64,000 bases of DNA. It comes from CAIYRG01 sp964446945 (GTDB lineage: Bacteria > Pseudomonadota > Alphaproteobacteria > Micropepsales > Micropepsaceae). The stretch is taken from NCBI GenBank assembly GCA_964446945.1, contig CAYUQO010000016.1, positions 43,568-107,567 of the forward strand, read 5' to 3'. Positions 56,647-64,000 of the stretch are shown here, piece by piece. Each line of letters starts with the position of its first letter. The first letter of the stretch is position 1. Under the pieces are notes generated by a model that was given only the letters and a program-made list of their open reading frames with translations, was not told the origin of the DNA and did not search any database. The translations under genes were made by a program, and so were the position numbers.

Positions 56647-57435
56647 ATGACCGGTAACTCCGCCAATCCTGCCATTGAAATCGACGAGGTCTGGAAGAGT
56701 TATTCGCCGGATGGTGCGTTTGTGCTCCGCGGAGTGTCGTTGGCGATCACCCCGCGCAGCTTTGTCGCCCTGACCGGCACCTCGGGCTCGGGCAAGACCA
56801 CGCTACTGAAGTTGATCAACCGGCTTATTGAGCCTTCGCGCGGAACGGTGCGGGTGGAGGGCGCGGACGTGGCGGCGGCAAATCCTGTGCTGCTCCGCCG
56901 GCGGGTCGGTTACGTATTCCAGGGCGTCGGGTTGTTTCCGCATCTCACAGTTGCCGAAAACATCGCGATCACGCCTTCGCTGCTGAAGTGGGACAAGCCC
57001 GCGATTAGAGCGCGTGTCGACGAATTGCTGGATCTTGTGCAGTTGCCGCGGGCATTGCAGACGCGGCTGCCCGCGACCTTATCCGGCGGGCAGGCGCAGA
57101 GGGTGGGGCTGGCCAGGGCCCTTGCTGCGAGACCCGGCATCGTCCTGATGGATGAGCCCTTCGGCGCCGTGGATCCAATCACCCGTGACGCGCTGGGCCG
57201 CGACTACCGGGCTCTGCATGAAGCGCTCGGCCTGACGACGATCATGGTGTCCCATGACATTATGGAAGCGGTGCTGCTGGCCGACCGGATTGCCGTGATG
57301 GAAATGGGCGAACTCGTGGAATACGGAGCAACCGCCGATCTGCTCGCGCGGCCGCGGCACGACTCCGTTCGCCGTCTCATGCAGATGCCCCTCAATCAGG
57401 CCGAACGGGTTGGACGTTTGGCCGGGCTGTCCTGA
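56647..57435 (+). CDS. Osmoprotectant-type ABC ATPase (OpuC/ProV-like)
   Basis: 262 residues. Walker A GTSGSGKTT, signature LSGGQAQRVGLARAL, Walker B IVLMDEPFGAVDP, H-loop MVSHDIMEAV. Start 137 bases from the divergent potB-like start. The EPFGAVDPI and ...DIMEAV wording is that of quaternary-amine ATPases. Paired with the fused gene downstream. Confidence 0.9.
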   Translation: MTGNSANPAIEIDEVWKSYSPDGAFVLRGVSLAITPRSFVALTGTSGSGKTTLLKLINRLIEPSRGTVRVEGADVAAANPVLLRRRVGYVFQGVGLFPHLTVAENIAITPSLLKWDKPAIRARVDELLDLVQLPRALQTRLPATLSGGQAQRVGLARALAARPGIVLMDEPFGAVDPITRDALGRDYRALHEALGLTTIMVSHDIMEAVLLADRIAVMEMGELVEYGATADLLARPRHDSVRRLMQMPLNQAERVGRLAGLS

Positions 57436-57436
57436 C

Positions 57437-59011
57437 ATGGAGCACCTCGCCCCGCGTCTTTCCGATGCGTTGTCGCACCTGCCCGAATATCTCGGCGCCC
57501 ATGTATTGCTGAGTGCCAGTGCGCTCGCCCTCGGACTCGCATTGAGTGTGCCGCTTGCGCTCGCCGCGTTGCGCTGGCGCAAACTTGCCGGCGTCATTCT
57601 CGGCGGAGCAGCCGTCATCCAGACGATTCCCAGCCTCGCATTGCTGGCGCTGTTCTATCCCCTGTTGCTGTTGCTTTCTTCGGCGGCCAAATCCCTGACC
57701 GGCGCGAGCTTCTCGGCGCTCGGCTTCCTTCCATCGCTGCTCGCGCTTTCGCTCTACAGCATGCTGCCGATCTTAAGGAACACGGTCACCGGAATCATCG
57801 GCGTCGATCCGGCAGTGAAGGAGGCGGCGCTTGGCGCCGGCATGACGCCATTTCAGACACTGCTCAGGATCGAGTTGCCGCTGGCGCTTCCGGTGATCAT
57901 GGCAGGTGTTCGCACCGCTTCCGTGCTCGTGATCGGCACGGCGACTTTGTCCACGCCCGTCGGCCAGACCAGTCTCGGCAATTACATTTTTTCGGGACTG
58001 CAGACGCAGAACTGGGTGGATGTTCTGGTCGGATGCGTTGCAGCTGCGCTTCTCGCATTGGTGGTAGACCGGATTTTGGCCTCGCTGGAATCGGTGGCGC
58101 GCCAGCGTGGTGGACGGCAACGGCTGGCCGCCGCATCCGTCGTGATCATCGTGATATTCTGCGCCGGCGCCATCGCTGCCAATTTGCGGTCAGCACCGGG
58201 CTACGTGATCGGAGCAAAAGGTTTTCCCGAGCAGTACATCCTGGCGGAGCTGATTGATCAGCGCCTCACCGCCGCGGGTTTGAATGCTTCGACGCGCAGC
58301 GACCTGGGTTCGGCTTTGATTTTTCGGGCGCTCACCGCCGGAGATATCGATGTCTATGTCGATTACACCGGCACGATCTGGACCAACGAGATGCATCGCA
58401 GCGACACGCCGGCGCGGGATGTCGTTCTTGCCGAGGTATCGACCTGGGTGCGGGAGCATTATGGCGCACGCGTGCTGGGGCCGCTCGGTTTCGAGAATGC
58501 CTATGTGCTCGCCATGCGGCGCGACGAGGCCGTGGCGCTGGGCGTGAATTCAATTGCCGATCTGGCGCCGGTATCGCCAACATTGACGGTTGGCGGCGAT
58601 TACGAGATTTTTCGCCGTCCCGAATGGCAACAGTTGCATGCCGCTTACGGGCTCGACTTCAAGGATGAACGGCAGATGCAGCCGCTCTTCATGTACAAGG
58701 CCGCAGCCGATGGGGATGTCGATGCCATCACGGCTTTTTCGAGCGATGGCCGCATTACGCAATATGGATTGGTGACGCTGGCCGACCCGAAACATGCCAT
58801 TCCGCCCTATGACGCCATTCTTCTGCTCTCGCCGAAGCGCGCCAATGATCGTGCCTTGATCGCCGCGCTTCAGCCACTGATCGGCAAAATTGACGTCGAA
58901 AAAATGCGAACAGCCAATCTCGCGGTCAGCCGCGACGATCAGCCGTCGTCGTCAGCGAGCGCAGCCCGGGAACTCTGGCAACAGATCAGCGGCGGCGGTT
59001 CTTCGGAATAA
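57437..59011 (+). CDS. Fused osmoprotectant ABC permease and binding protein
   Basis: 524 residues from the ATG one base after the ATPase stop. Residues about 1-235 are the permease (LALSLYSMLPILRNTVTGI and VKEAALGAGMTPFQTLLRIELP loop); after a membrane helix follows an OpuAC-type binding domain beginning VIGAKGFPEQYILAELIDQ. Such fusions import glycine betaine, choline or other osmolytes. It overlaps the converging speE-like gene by 26 bases. Confidence 0.92.
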   Translation: MEHLAPRLSDALSHLPEYLGAHVLLSASALALGLALSVPLALAALRWRKLAGVILGGAAVIQTIPSLALLALFYPLLLLLSSAAKSLTGASFSALGFLPSLLALSLYSMLPILRNTVTGIIGVDPAVKEAALGAGMTPFQTLLRIELPLALPVIMAGVRTASVLVIGTATLSTPVGQTSLGNYIFSGLQTQNWVDVLVGCVAAALLALVVDRILASLESVARQRGGRQRLAAASVVIIVIFCAGAIAANLRSAPGYVIGAKGFPEQYILAELIDQRLTAAGLNASTRSDLGSALIFRALTAGDIDVYVDYTGTIWTNEMHRSDTPARDVVLAEVSTWVREHYGARVLGPLGFENAYVLAMRRDEAVALGVNSIADLAPVSPTLTVGGDYEIFRRPEWQQLHAAYGLDFKDERQMQPLFMYKAAADGDVDAITAFSSDGRITQYGLVTLADPKHAIPPYDAILLLSPKRANDRALIAALQPLIGKIDVEKMRTANLAVSRDDQPSSSASAARELWQQISGGGSSE

Positions 59012-59870
59012 GGCGTTTGATCCATTCCGGCATGGCAAATGCCGCGGCGTGGATTTCCGGATTGTAATAATCGGTGTTGAATTTGGCGGCGGCAAAGCGC
59101 CGTGCCGCTGCTTTAATTCCGGCGGGCGTTCCGAGCGGCTTGCCCGTGCCTGCCCAGGACAGCGCCATGAACCCGCCGATATAGGTTGGCACGACTGTCA
59201 GATAGAGGCCGCATTGCGGGAAATGCGGCTTGAGCTCCTTCAGCGCGTCGGCAATTTCCCATGGCTGGTAAAACGGGACTCCGGTCTGGAACGTGGCATA
59301 GCCACCTTTGCGGAGCGCGCGGGCCACGCGGCTGTAGAAATTGTCGCCGAACAGAGCCTTTCCCGGTCCCACCGGGTCGGGCCGGTCGGCCACGATCAGA
59401 TCAAAGCGCGATTCCGATTCCCTGCGGCCGAGATATTCGAAAGCATCGGCAATTTCGATCTTCAGGCGCCGGTCGCGAAACGCCTTTTTGTTGATCTCGC
59501 CGAAATGCTGGCGGCACAGCTCGACGACACGGCCATCGATATCCACCAGCACCACCTCTTTCACGCTCTTGTGCTTCAGGGCCTCGTCGGCGATCGAGAG
59601 ATCCCCACCGCCAACGACCATCACCCGCTCGCCTTTGCCGTGCTCGAGCAGCGGCAAATGCGTCAGCATCTCGGCATAGGCCGATTCGTCGCGGGTGGTG
59701 ATCTGGACGATATCGTCGAGCACCAGCACGCGCCCATTCGCCACCGTGTCGAATATCGCGATCCTCTGAAATTGGCTGTTTTCTTCGGCAACAGGCCGTT
59801 CGATCTCCATGGACTGCGCGTAACCTTTGTGCAGCCGCTCGCGAAACATCTTGGGACGGAGTGTTGGCAC
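58986..59870 (-). CDS. speE: Spermidine synthase family aminopropyltransferase (divergent)
   Basis: 294 residues; GTG start with GGAG seven bases before. Spermidine synthase fold: LDDIVQITTRDESAYAEML, HLPLLEHG and a Rossmann site MVVGGGDLSIADEALKH. Compared with typical SpeE, GGGDGG reads GGGDLS (87-92), DSTDP reads DRPDP (162-166, both Asp kept) and DEF.YHEM reads DESAYAEM (His lost). Transfers aminopropyl from decarboxylated SAM to an amine; acceptor uncertain. Divergent from speD. Confidence 0.88.
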   Translation of the reverse strand: MPTLRPKMFRERLHKGYAQSMEIERPVAEENSQFQRIAIFDTVANGRVLVLDDIVQITTRDESAYAEMLTHLPLLEHGKGERVMVVGGGDLSIADEALKHKSVKEVVLVDIDGRVVELCRQHFGEINKKAFRDRRLKIEIADAFEYLGRRESESRFDLIVADRPDPVGPGKALFGDNFYSRVARALRKGGYATFQTGVPFYQPWEIADALKELKPHFPQCGLYLTVVPTYIGGFMALSWAGTGKPLGTPAGIKAAARRFAAAKFNTDYYNPEIHAAAFAMPEWIKRLIPKNRRR

Positions 59871-60002
59871 CTTGCTCTCCGAAAGTTCAACACGCCTATT
59901 AGGCAGCAGGCTTGCGAACTGTCCAGCAGCGCGACGATCTGCGCCGCTGTGACGCGACGAATCATGTTCCCCAGTTTTTTTCCCCCCAAGGGGACAAAAT
60001 TC

Positions 60003-60030
60003 TTGCGTGGGGGGCCGAGCGCCCTATATT
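60003..60030 (+). promoter_or_regulatory. Candidate speD promoter
   Basis: TTGCGT at 60003-60008 and TATATT at 60025-60030, spaced 16 bases, in the divergent speE/speD region. Predicted start of transcription near 60037, just ahead of the leader hairpins. Confidence 0.5.
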
Positions 60031-60037
60031 CCCCCCT

Positions 60038-60142
60038 GCTCCGGATTCGTCCGGAGCAAAGCGGCGTGTTGCGGAACTCACTTCCGCCCGCCGCTTTCTT
60101 CTTGGTGGCGCGGCAGCAATGGCGCGCTTTGGTGTCAACACC
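60038..60142 (+). promoter_or_regulatory. Structured 5' leader of speD
   Basis: Three stems in about 105 bases: GCTCCGGA-TTCG-TCCGGAGC (60038-60057, UUCG tetraloop); a compound hairpin with outer stem AAAGCGGCG/CGCCGCTTT (60058-60066 with 60089-60097) and inner stem GCGGAA/TTCCGC (60071-60076 with 60082-60087), followed by CTTCTTGG; and GGTGT/ACACC (60131-60142). The layout suggests control of speD by polyamine, SAM or by attenuation; I know no named motif that fits. Confidence 0.5.
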
Positions 60143-60163
60143 TTTGGAAGGGTAGGTGCCAGG

Positions 60164-60643
60164 ATGGCTCGACTCGAACTCGGTGTGGCGGCGATCAATG
60201 GAGCAAGAGCGCTCAAACCTCGCGCTCCGGCGAGGACCGTCCCGGTTCCTATTCCCGAAGGGGATGCGGATCGCAAGGATCACTTCGTCACTCGTAACGG
60301 CCTGACCTTTGCGGGCAGTCACCTGATCATCGATCTCTGGGAAGCCGATGGCCTCTCAGACAAAGATCGTATTGAGCAGGCAATGATCGATGCAGTGGAA
60401 GCAGCGGGGGCAACCCTTCTGCACATCCACCTGCATACCTTTACGCCAAGCGGCGGTATCAGTGGTGTTGCTGTATTGGCCGAAAGCCATATCAGCGTTC
60501 ACACATGGCCCGAACGCGGTTACGCCGCGTTCGACATCTTCATGTGCGGATCCGCCGATCCGCGGAAGGCGTTAATGGTGTTGAAGCAGGCTTTTGCACC
60601 AAAGCGCGTTGTGCTCGGCGAGCACAAGCGCGGAGTCCTGTAA
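60164..60643 (+). CDS. speD: S-adenosylmethionine decarboxylase proenzyme
   Basis: 159 residues from ATG 60164 (AGGTG seven bases upstream); in-frame ATG 60119 would add 15. The pyruvoyl-forming cleavage site is LAESHIS (Glu107-Ser108), with His113 in SVHTWPE and Cys128 in DIFMCG, as in class 1B enzymes. About 38 N-terminal residues precede the conserved FAGSHLIIDLW, more than usual. Supplies decarboxylated SAM for the aminopropyltransferase opposite. Ends in a strong terminator. Confidence 0.95.
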   Translation: MARLELGVAAINGARALKPRAPARTVPVPIPEGDADRKDHFVTRNGLTFAGSHLIIDLWEADGLSDKDRIEQAMIDAVEAAGATLLHIHLHTFTPSGGISGVAVLAESHISVHTWPERGYAAFDIFMCGSADPRKALMVLKQAFAPKRVVLGEHKRGVL

Positions 60644-60669
60644 GTCTGCCATTCATCGGAAGTAGAAAA

Positions 60670-60703
60670 GGGAGCGAACGAAAGTTCGCTCCCTTTTTCT
60701 TTT
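60670..60703 (+). terminator. Rho-independent terminator of speD
   Basis: Perfect 10-bp stem GGGAGCGAAC / GTTCGCTCCC, GAAA loop, then TTTTTCTTTT. The clearest intrinsic terminator in the window. Confidence 0.93.
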
Positions 60704-60794
60704 GAACACGACTTGGCCGAGCCGATTAAACTTGCAGTTGAATCGGAGGGGGCGCATCATTTTGCAATGCTACGTTCGTCGGGGAGGGCGCAGA

Positions 60795-61328
60795 ATGGCA
60801 GATTCACGCAATCGATCGAGAGGCAAAGCGACCGCGAACCGCACGCGGCCGGCGGCCAGCAAGAAGTCAACCACCAGCGGAAAGGCGAAAGCCAAATCCC
60901 GGAAGCCGGTAGCAGCGAAGGTGCAAAAGCGTTCCGCTTCGCGGCAGGTTAAATCCGGAAAGAAAGCCACGACGGCAAAGCGCCCAATTTCCCGAGCGAT
61001 CGCTGAAGGTGGACGAGGTGGCTACAAAGGCAATGTCGCCATTGAGATGGATGGTGGGTTTAAAACTTGCGGCGGAGGAACGTGCAGCAGCCCTACCCAG
61101 GGTGCCGACCAGTCCGATCCAACCAGGACGGTGGTTTATTGCAAACCGACGAAGTGTGGAGGTGAGGTCAACGCCAGCTGCGGCTGTCATCTCTACAGCT
61201 ATCCGACACCCGCACAGGGCGCCGACCCGCCGCCAATGAAAGACTGGAAGCATGTTTGGGGGCCCACCGACAGGGTCAAACCGCAGCCAGTGGACGGCAC
61301 GACGTACGAGTGTGTTTGTGTGAAGTAA
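60795..61328 (+). CDS. Basic N-terminal, Cys-rich C-terminal protein of unknown function
   Basis: 177 residues from the ATG with GGGGAGGG upstream (a longer in-frame reading from TTG 60702 is unlikely). Residues 1-65 are Lys/Arg/Ser/Ala-rich, like histone H1 or alphaproteobacterial nucleoid proteins. The C-terminal half has eight cysteines in pairs: TCGGGTC, YCKPTKC, SCGC and ECVC, and a duplicated QGAD. Pairing suggests a metal-binding or disulfide domain. No family known to me. Alone between the speD terminator and the converging binding protein. Confidence 0.7.
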   Translation: MADSRNRSRGKATANRTRPAASKKSTTSGKAKAKSRKPVAAKVQKRSASRQVKSGKKATTAKRPISRAIAEGGRGGYKGNVAIEMDGGFKTCGGGTCSSPTQGADQSDPTRTVVYCKPTKCGGEVNASCGCHLYSYPTPAQGADPPPMKDWKHVWGPTDRVKPQPVDGTTYECVCVK

Positions 61329-61357
61329 CTGAATTCGCGGCGACTGGCCGGAGTGAT

Positions 61358-62437
61358 TTACAGTCCGGCGCGGATGTCGCTCCAGGCGGCGACAATCTTC
61401 TGTTTGTTCGGAAGCGGCTTCTGGAAGATGCCCTGGCCCAGCAGACGATCGACATCTCGCGGAAGCCCGAGATTCGCGAACACGCTGTCCGGCTCTTTTG
61501 CGAGCACGGACGAATTGGCGGGAACATCGCCGATTTTGCGAATGGTGTAATCGGCTGCTTCGTCGGAGAGCGAGGAATCGATCAGCGCGAGCGCCTTGTC
61601 GTAATTCGCAGTATCGCGCGCAATCACCAGTCCACAGACATAGGTGAATGGGCCGCCCGGAGGATTCATGAAAGCAACCGGTTTGCCTTCGGTCTTCAGC
61701 GTCCGGTAAACGATTCGCCAGCTCACCGCTGCGACCAGTTCGCCGGAAGCGAGACCCTGCGCCAGAGAAGTGTCGTCGCTGGCGACAAAACGAACCTGCC
61801 CAACCAACTGCCGCAGTTTCGCCTCCACCCGGCGCCAATCCGCATCGTTCATCGTGTAGGCATCGACTCCGATCATCCGCGCGATCAACGGCACGGTGTC
61901 GTCCACTCCCTCCAGCACTGCGACCCGGCCTCGATATTTGGGATCGAACAGGATGTTCCAGGATTCGTGACCGGCATATTCCGGCGCCAGGTCGGTCCGA
62001 TAAGTGACCGAGGTGTTGCCCCAGTAATGCGGCACGAACCAGACTTTGCCGACACCCGCGGCAATGCCCGGCAGCTTGCGTAGCGGCGCGGGAATTTTGT
62101 TCCAGTTCTTCAGGCGCGAGGTGTCGACCGGCTGCAGCAGGCCGGCATCGCGCCAGCGCGGAAATTCATAATAGCAGGGGCCCATGACATCGGGACGGTA
62201 CCCGGCACGTAGCTTGGTAAACGCTTCGTCCTCATCGGCGAATATCGCGGTCCGTGGCGCCTCGCCATATTGCTGCCGGTACGCGGCGAGGAAGGGCGGA
62301 TCGACATAATCTTCCCACTGGAACAAGACTGACGGTCCCGAACCCCCACCGTCACCACAGGAGGCGACCAGTACGGCAAGGGCGACTAATCCAAGGCGCC
62401 CGACCAATCTGAACCACTGCTTCACCTGACCCCTCAC
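61358..62437 (-). CDS. Spermidine/putrescine-type substrate-binding lipoprotein (PotD-like)
   Basis: 359 residues. Lipobox LVASC after a basic N-terminus. Body begins VLFQWEDYVDPPFLAAY, close to the PotD/PotF pattern (N..NWxxYxxP), with WFVPHYWGNTSVTYR and LVAAVSWRIVY. Extracytoplasmic binding protein. The ATPase and permeases at 53761-56509 have no binding protein of their own, so this is the probable partner. Confidence 0.9.
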   Translation of the reverse strand: MRGQVKQWFRLVGRLGLVALAVLVASCGDGGGSGPSVLFQWEDYVDPPFLAAYRQQYGEAPRTAIFADEDEAFTKLRAGYRPDVMGPCYYEFPRWRDAGLLQPVDTSRLKNWNKIPAPLRKLPGIAAGVGKVWFVPHYWGNTSVTYRTDLAPEYAGHESWNILFDPKYRGRVAVLEGVDDTVPLIARMIGVDAYTMNDADWRRVEAKLRQLVGQVRFVASDDTSLAQGLASGELVAAVSWRIVYRTLKTEGKPVAFMNPPGGPFTYVCGLVIARDTANYDKALALIDSSLSDEAADYTIRKIGDVPANSSVLAKEPDSVFANLGLPRDVDRLLGQGIFQKPLPNKQKIVAAWSDIRAGL

Positions 62438-62544
62438 TTCGCGTCAGGGCTGCTTTTCACACCCGGTCCCAATCCGCAAGATTCGCGTTCTTGCTTTTGC
62501 CGAATCCGGCTCTTACACCTTCCACCTGCTCCTTCCGCCGAAGT

Positions 62545-62621
62545 GCAGCTGTAGCTCAGTTGGTTAGAGCGTCGGATTGTGGATCCGAAGGTCGTTGGTT
62601 CGAGGCCAACCAGCTGTACCA
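62545..62621 (+). tRNA. tRNA-His (GTG anticodon)
   Basis: 77 bases including CCA. Stems: acceptor GCAGCTG/CAGCTGT with a G1-T72 wobble, D arm, anticodon stem TCGGA/TCCGA with loop TTGTGGA, T arm GTTGG/CCAAC. The base before position 1 is T and the discriminator is A73, so there is no genomic G-1; this is the alphaproteobacterial form. Confidence 0.97.
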
Positions 62622-62934
62622 GCCTTGCAGGTCCCTCCCGTGAATGGCACCGCCGGGATTCGCCACCGGGCTTGATCCACTCGTGGACGCGCCTAAGTGA
62701 CTTCCAGGGGCCGGAAAATTCCGGCCACGGTTGCGGTTAAGTCTGCGCAGGCCCTTAATAAAATCTGAAGGTTCCAATCGGGAACCAATTGCATTCTTGC
62801 CCGTTACGGGTCATCGCAGAGGAGGGCTCCGTATTCATTATGAAGCGGGCATTGTACGGGTTTGCCCGGATGGAATCCGGCCAGGCCTGACCTCCTTTTC
62901 ATTATTTTGGGCATTTTGCGCACGAGGATGAACG
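62622..62934. other. Spacer between tRNA-His and the HAMP kinase
   Basis: 313 bases without a gene. It holds an 18-base palindrome GGCCGGAAAATTCCGGCC (62709-62726) and the promoter at 62781. Nothing else recognised. Confidence 0.6.
62781..62805 (+). promoter_or_regulatory. Candidate EcfG (general stress sigma) promoter
   Basis: GGAAC at 62781-62785, exactly 16 bases, then CGTT at 62802-62805: the alphaproteobacterial EcfG/SigT pattern, 130 bases before the multi-HAMP kinase gene on the same strand. Confidence 0.6.
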
Positions 62935-64000
62935 ATGAAGGCCAGAAAAGAGCACACTCGCGAAACAAAAATTCCCGTTCCGCCAAAGCCGGTGTCATCG
63001 CACAAGCCTTCGTCCGCAAAACCCGTAAAGCCCGTATTGAATAAGGTCTTCGCCAAACCGGCGATCGCTAAGCCGGCCATTGCCAAGCCGGCCATTGCCA
63101 AGGCGGCCAATGGCGTGACGGCGCGTCCAGTCGCGAATGGCACATCTCCCGCAAATGGCGGGCTGGCCCATGACCACGACGCCTCGGCCCTGATGCATGA
63201 ATTCCTGCAAACCCTGCTGGCGATGCGGGCGGGTGACTTTTCTGCCCGGATGCGCAACGACCACACCGGCATGGCCGGCAAAATCGCCGACACCTTCAAC
63301 GATATCATCAGCGCCAATGAGCGCATGTCAGCGCAGCTGGAGCGGGTCGGGGAAGCCGTCGGCCGTGAAGGAAAGACCCGCAACCGGGTGAAATTCGCGC
63401 TCAACGGCGGCTCCTGGGGCGACATGGAAAACTCGGTCAATACGCTGATCGATGATCTCGTATGGCCGACCATCGAAGTCACGCGCGCGATCCGCGCCGT
63501 TGCCCAGGGTGACCTGCAGCAAACCGTACCGATGGAAGTCGATGGACGGCCGCTGAAGGGCGAATTCCAGCGTTCAGCCACGATCGTCAACACGATGATC
63601 AAACAGCTTTCGGTGTTCACCTCGGAAGTGACCCGCGTGGCCCGTGAAGTCGGCAGCCAGGGCAAACTCGGTGGTCAGGCCCAGGTCCGCGACGTGTCGG
63701 GCGTGTGGAAAGACCTGACCGAAAGCGTCAACTCGATGGCTAGCAACCTGACCGCTCAGGTGCGCAACATTTCGGAAGTGACCATCGCAGTCGCCAGCGG
63801 CGACCTTTCCAAGAAAATCACCGTCGACGTGCGCGGCGAAATTCTGCAGCTCAAAGAAGCCATCAACACCATGGTGGACCAGCTGCGCTCATTTGCATCC
63901 GAAGTGACCCGCGTGGCGCGTGAAGTCGGTTCCGAAGGTAAGCTCGGTGGTCAGGCGGTGGTGCCGGGTGTCGCCGGTACCTGGAAAGACCTGACCGACT
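62935..64000 (+). CDS. Multi-HAMP hybrid-type sensor kinase (N-terminal part, runs off the window)
   Basis: Open to the last base: 355 residues. ATG with GAGG seven bases before. A Lys/Pro/Ala-rich start with AKPAI repeats (residues about 40-58), then at least three HAMP units: VARAV-like TRAIRAVAQGDLQQTVPME, SEVTRVAREVGSQGKLGGQ and again SEVTRVAREVGSEGKLGGQ, with IAVASGDLSKKITVDVRGEI. This is the poly-HAMP layout of Nik1/Os-1-type hybrid kinases, whose kinase and receiver domains would follow. No membrane helix seen, so cytosolic. Probably driven by the EcfG-type promoter. Confidence 0.85.
   Translation, partial: MKARKEHTRETKIPVPPKPVSSHKPSSAKPVKPVLNKVFAKPAIAKPAIAKPAIAKAANGVTARPVANGTSPANGGLAHDHDASALMHEFLQTLLAMRAGDFSARMRNDHTGMAGKIADTFNDIISANERMSAQLERVGEAVGREGKTRNRVKFALNGGSWGDMENSVNTLIDDLVWPTIEVTRAIRAVAQGDLQQTVPMEVDGRPLKGEFQRSATIVNTMIKQLSVFTSEVTRVAREVGSQGKLGGQAQVRDVSGVWKDLTESVNSMASNLTAQVRNISEVTIAVASGDLSKKITVDVRGEILQLKEAINTMVDQLRSFASEVTRVAREVGSEGKLGGQAVVPGVAGTWKDLTD
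63055..63111 (+). repeat. 15-bp tandem repeat coding AKPAI
   Basis: AAGCCGGCCATTGCC occurs twice exactly (from about 63070) with degenerate copies on both sides, coding AKPAIAKPAIAKPAIAKAA in the linker of the HAMP protein. Confidence 0.75.

Overview
The window is high-GC, densely coded bacterial DNA, almost certainly a chromosome segment of an alphaproteobacterium. The order feuP/feuQ-like two-component genes, ccmEFH, degP, an OmpR/EnvZ-type two-component pair, glnE (38.7-53.8 kb) is the arrangement I know from Hyphomicrobiales (Rhizobiales). The DUF2849 - sulfite reductase - DUF934 operon, a tRNA-His with A73 and no genomic G-1, and a GGAAC-N16-CGTT (EcfG-type) promoter also fit that class. 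I see no IS element, phage, CRISPR or plasmid functions; nearly all genes look like resident housekeeping or accessory metabolism. Species is not determinable from sequence alone.

Layout. 0-13.5 kb: an AsmA-like envelope protein, a Tat-signal MmgE/PrpD protein, a glutamine-synthetase-family (PuuA-like) ligase, small secreted proteins, aminopeptidase N, uroporphyrinogen-III methyltransferase, two tandem paralogous secreted proteins and a phosphomannomutase/phosphoglucomutase. 13.8-21.2 kb: a ZIP transporter - PLP decarboxylase - dusA operon, a pirin, a GH15 glycosidase with a membrane protein, and an arylamine N-acetyltransferase. 21.1-26.0 kb: a four-gene operon of amidohydrolase, Tat-signal thiamine-diphosphate enzyme, c-type cytochrome and signal-peptide amidase; this is the best candidate for an undescribed system, an exported ThDP enzyme with its own cytochrome partner. 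26.1-34.7 kb: release factor 3, an ornithine/lysine-type decarboxylase, the assimilatory sulfite reductase operon and an NMT1/THI5-type ABC importer.

34.9-53.8 kb: class A penicillin-binding protein with a repetitive disordered tail; PepSY protein plus feuPQ-like regulators with a candidate autoregulatory direct repeat; then, where ccmI is usually found, a small gene and a penicillin-acylase-family enzyme bracketed by two pairs of 76-77-nt palindromic elements; then ccmEFH, degP, a second two-component system and glnE. 53.8-62.5 kb: polyamine/osmolyte region with a spermidine/putrescine-type ABC importer (its binding protein lies 5 kb away), an osmoprotectant-type ABC system with fused permease and binding protein, a divergent aminopropyltransferase (speE-like), and speD behind a highly structured leader, followed by a strong terminator and a small basic, cysteine-rich protein of unknown function. 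62.5-64 kb: tRNA-His and the start of a multi-HAMP sensor kinase that runs off the window.

Polyamine chemistry recurs: a PuuA-like ligase, an ornithine-type decarboxylase, the importer, speE and speD are all within the window, though not in one operon. Envelope quality control (DegP, two TCSs, PBP1A, AsmA) is a second theme.
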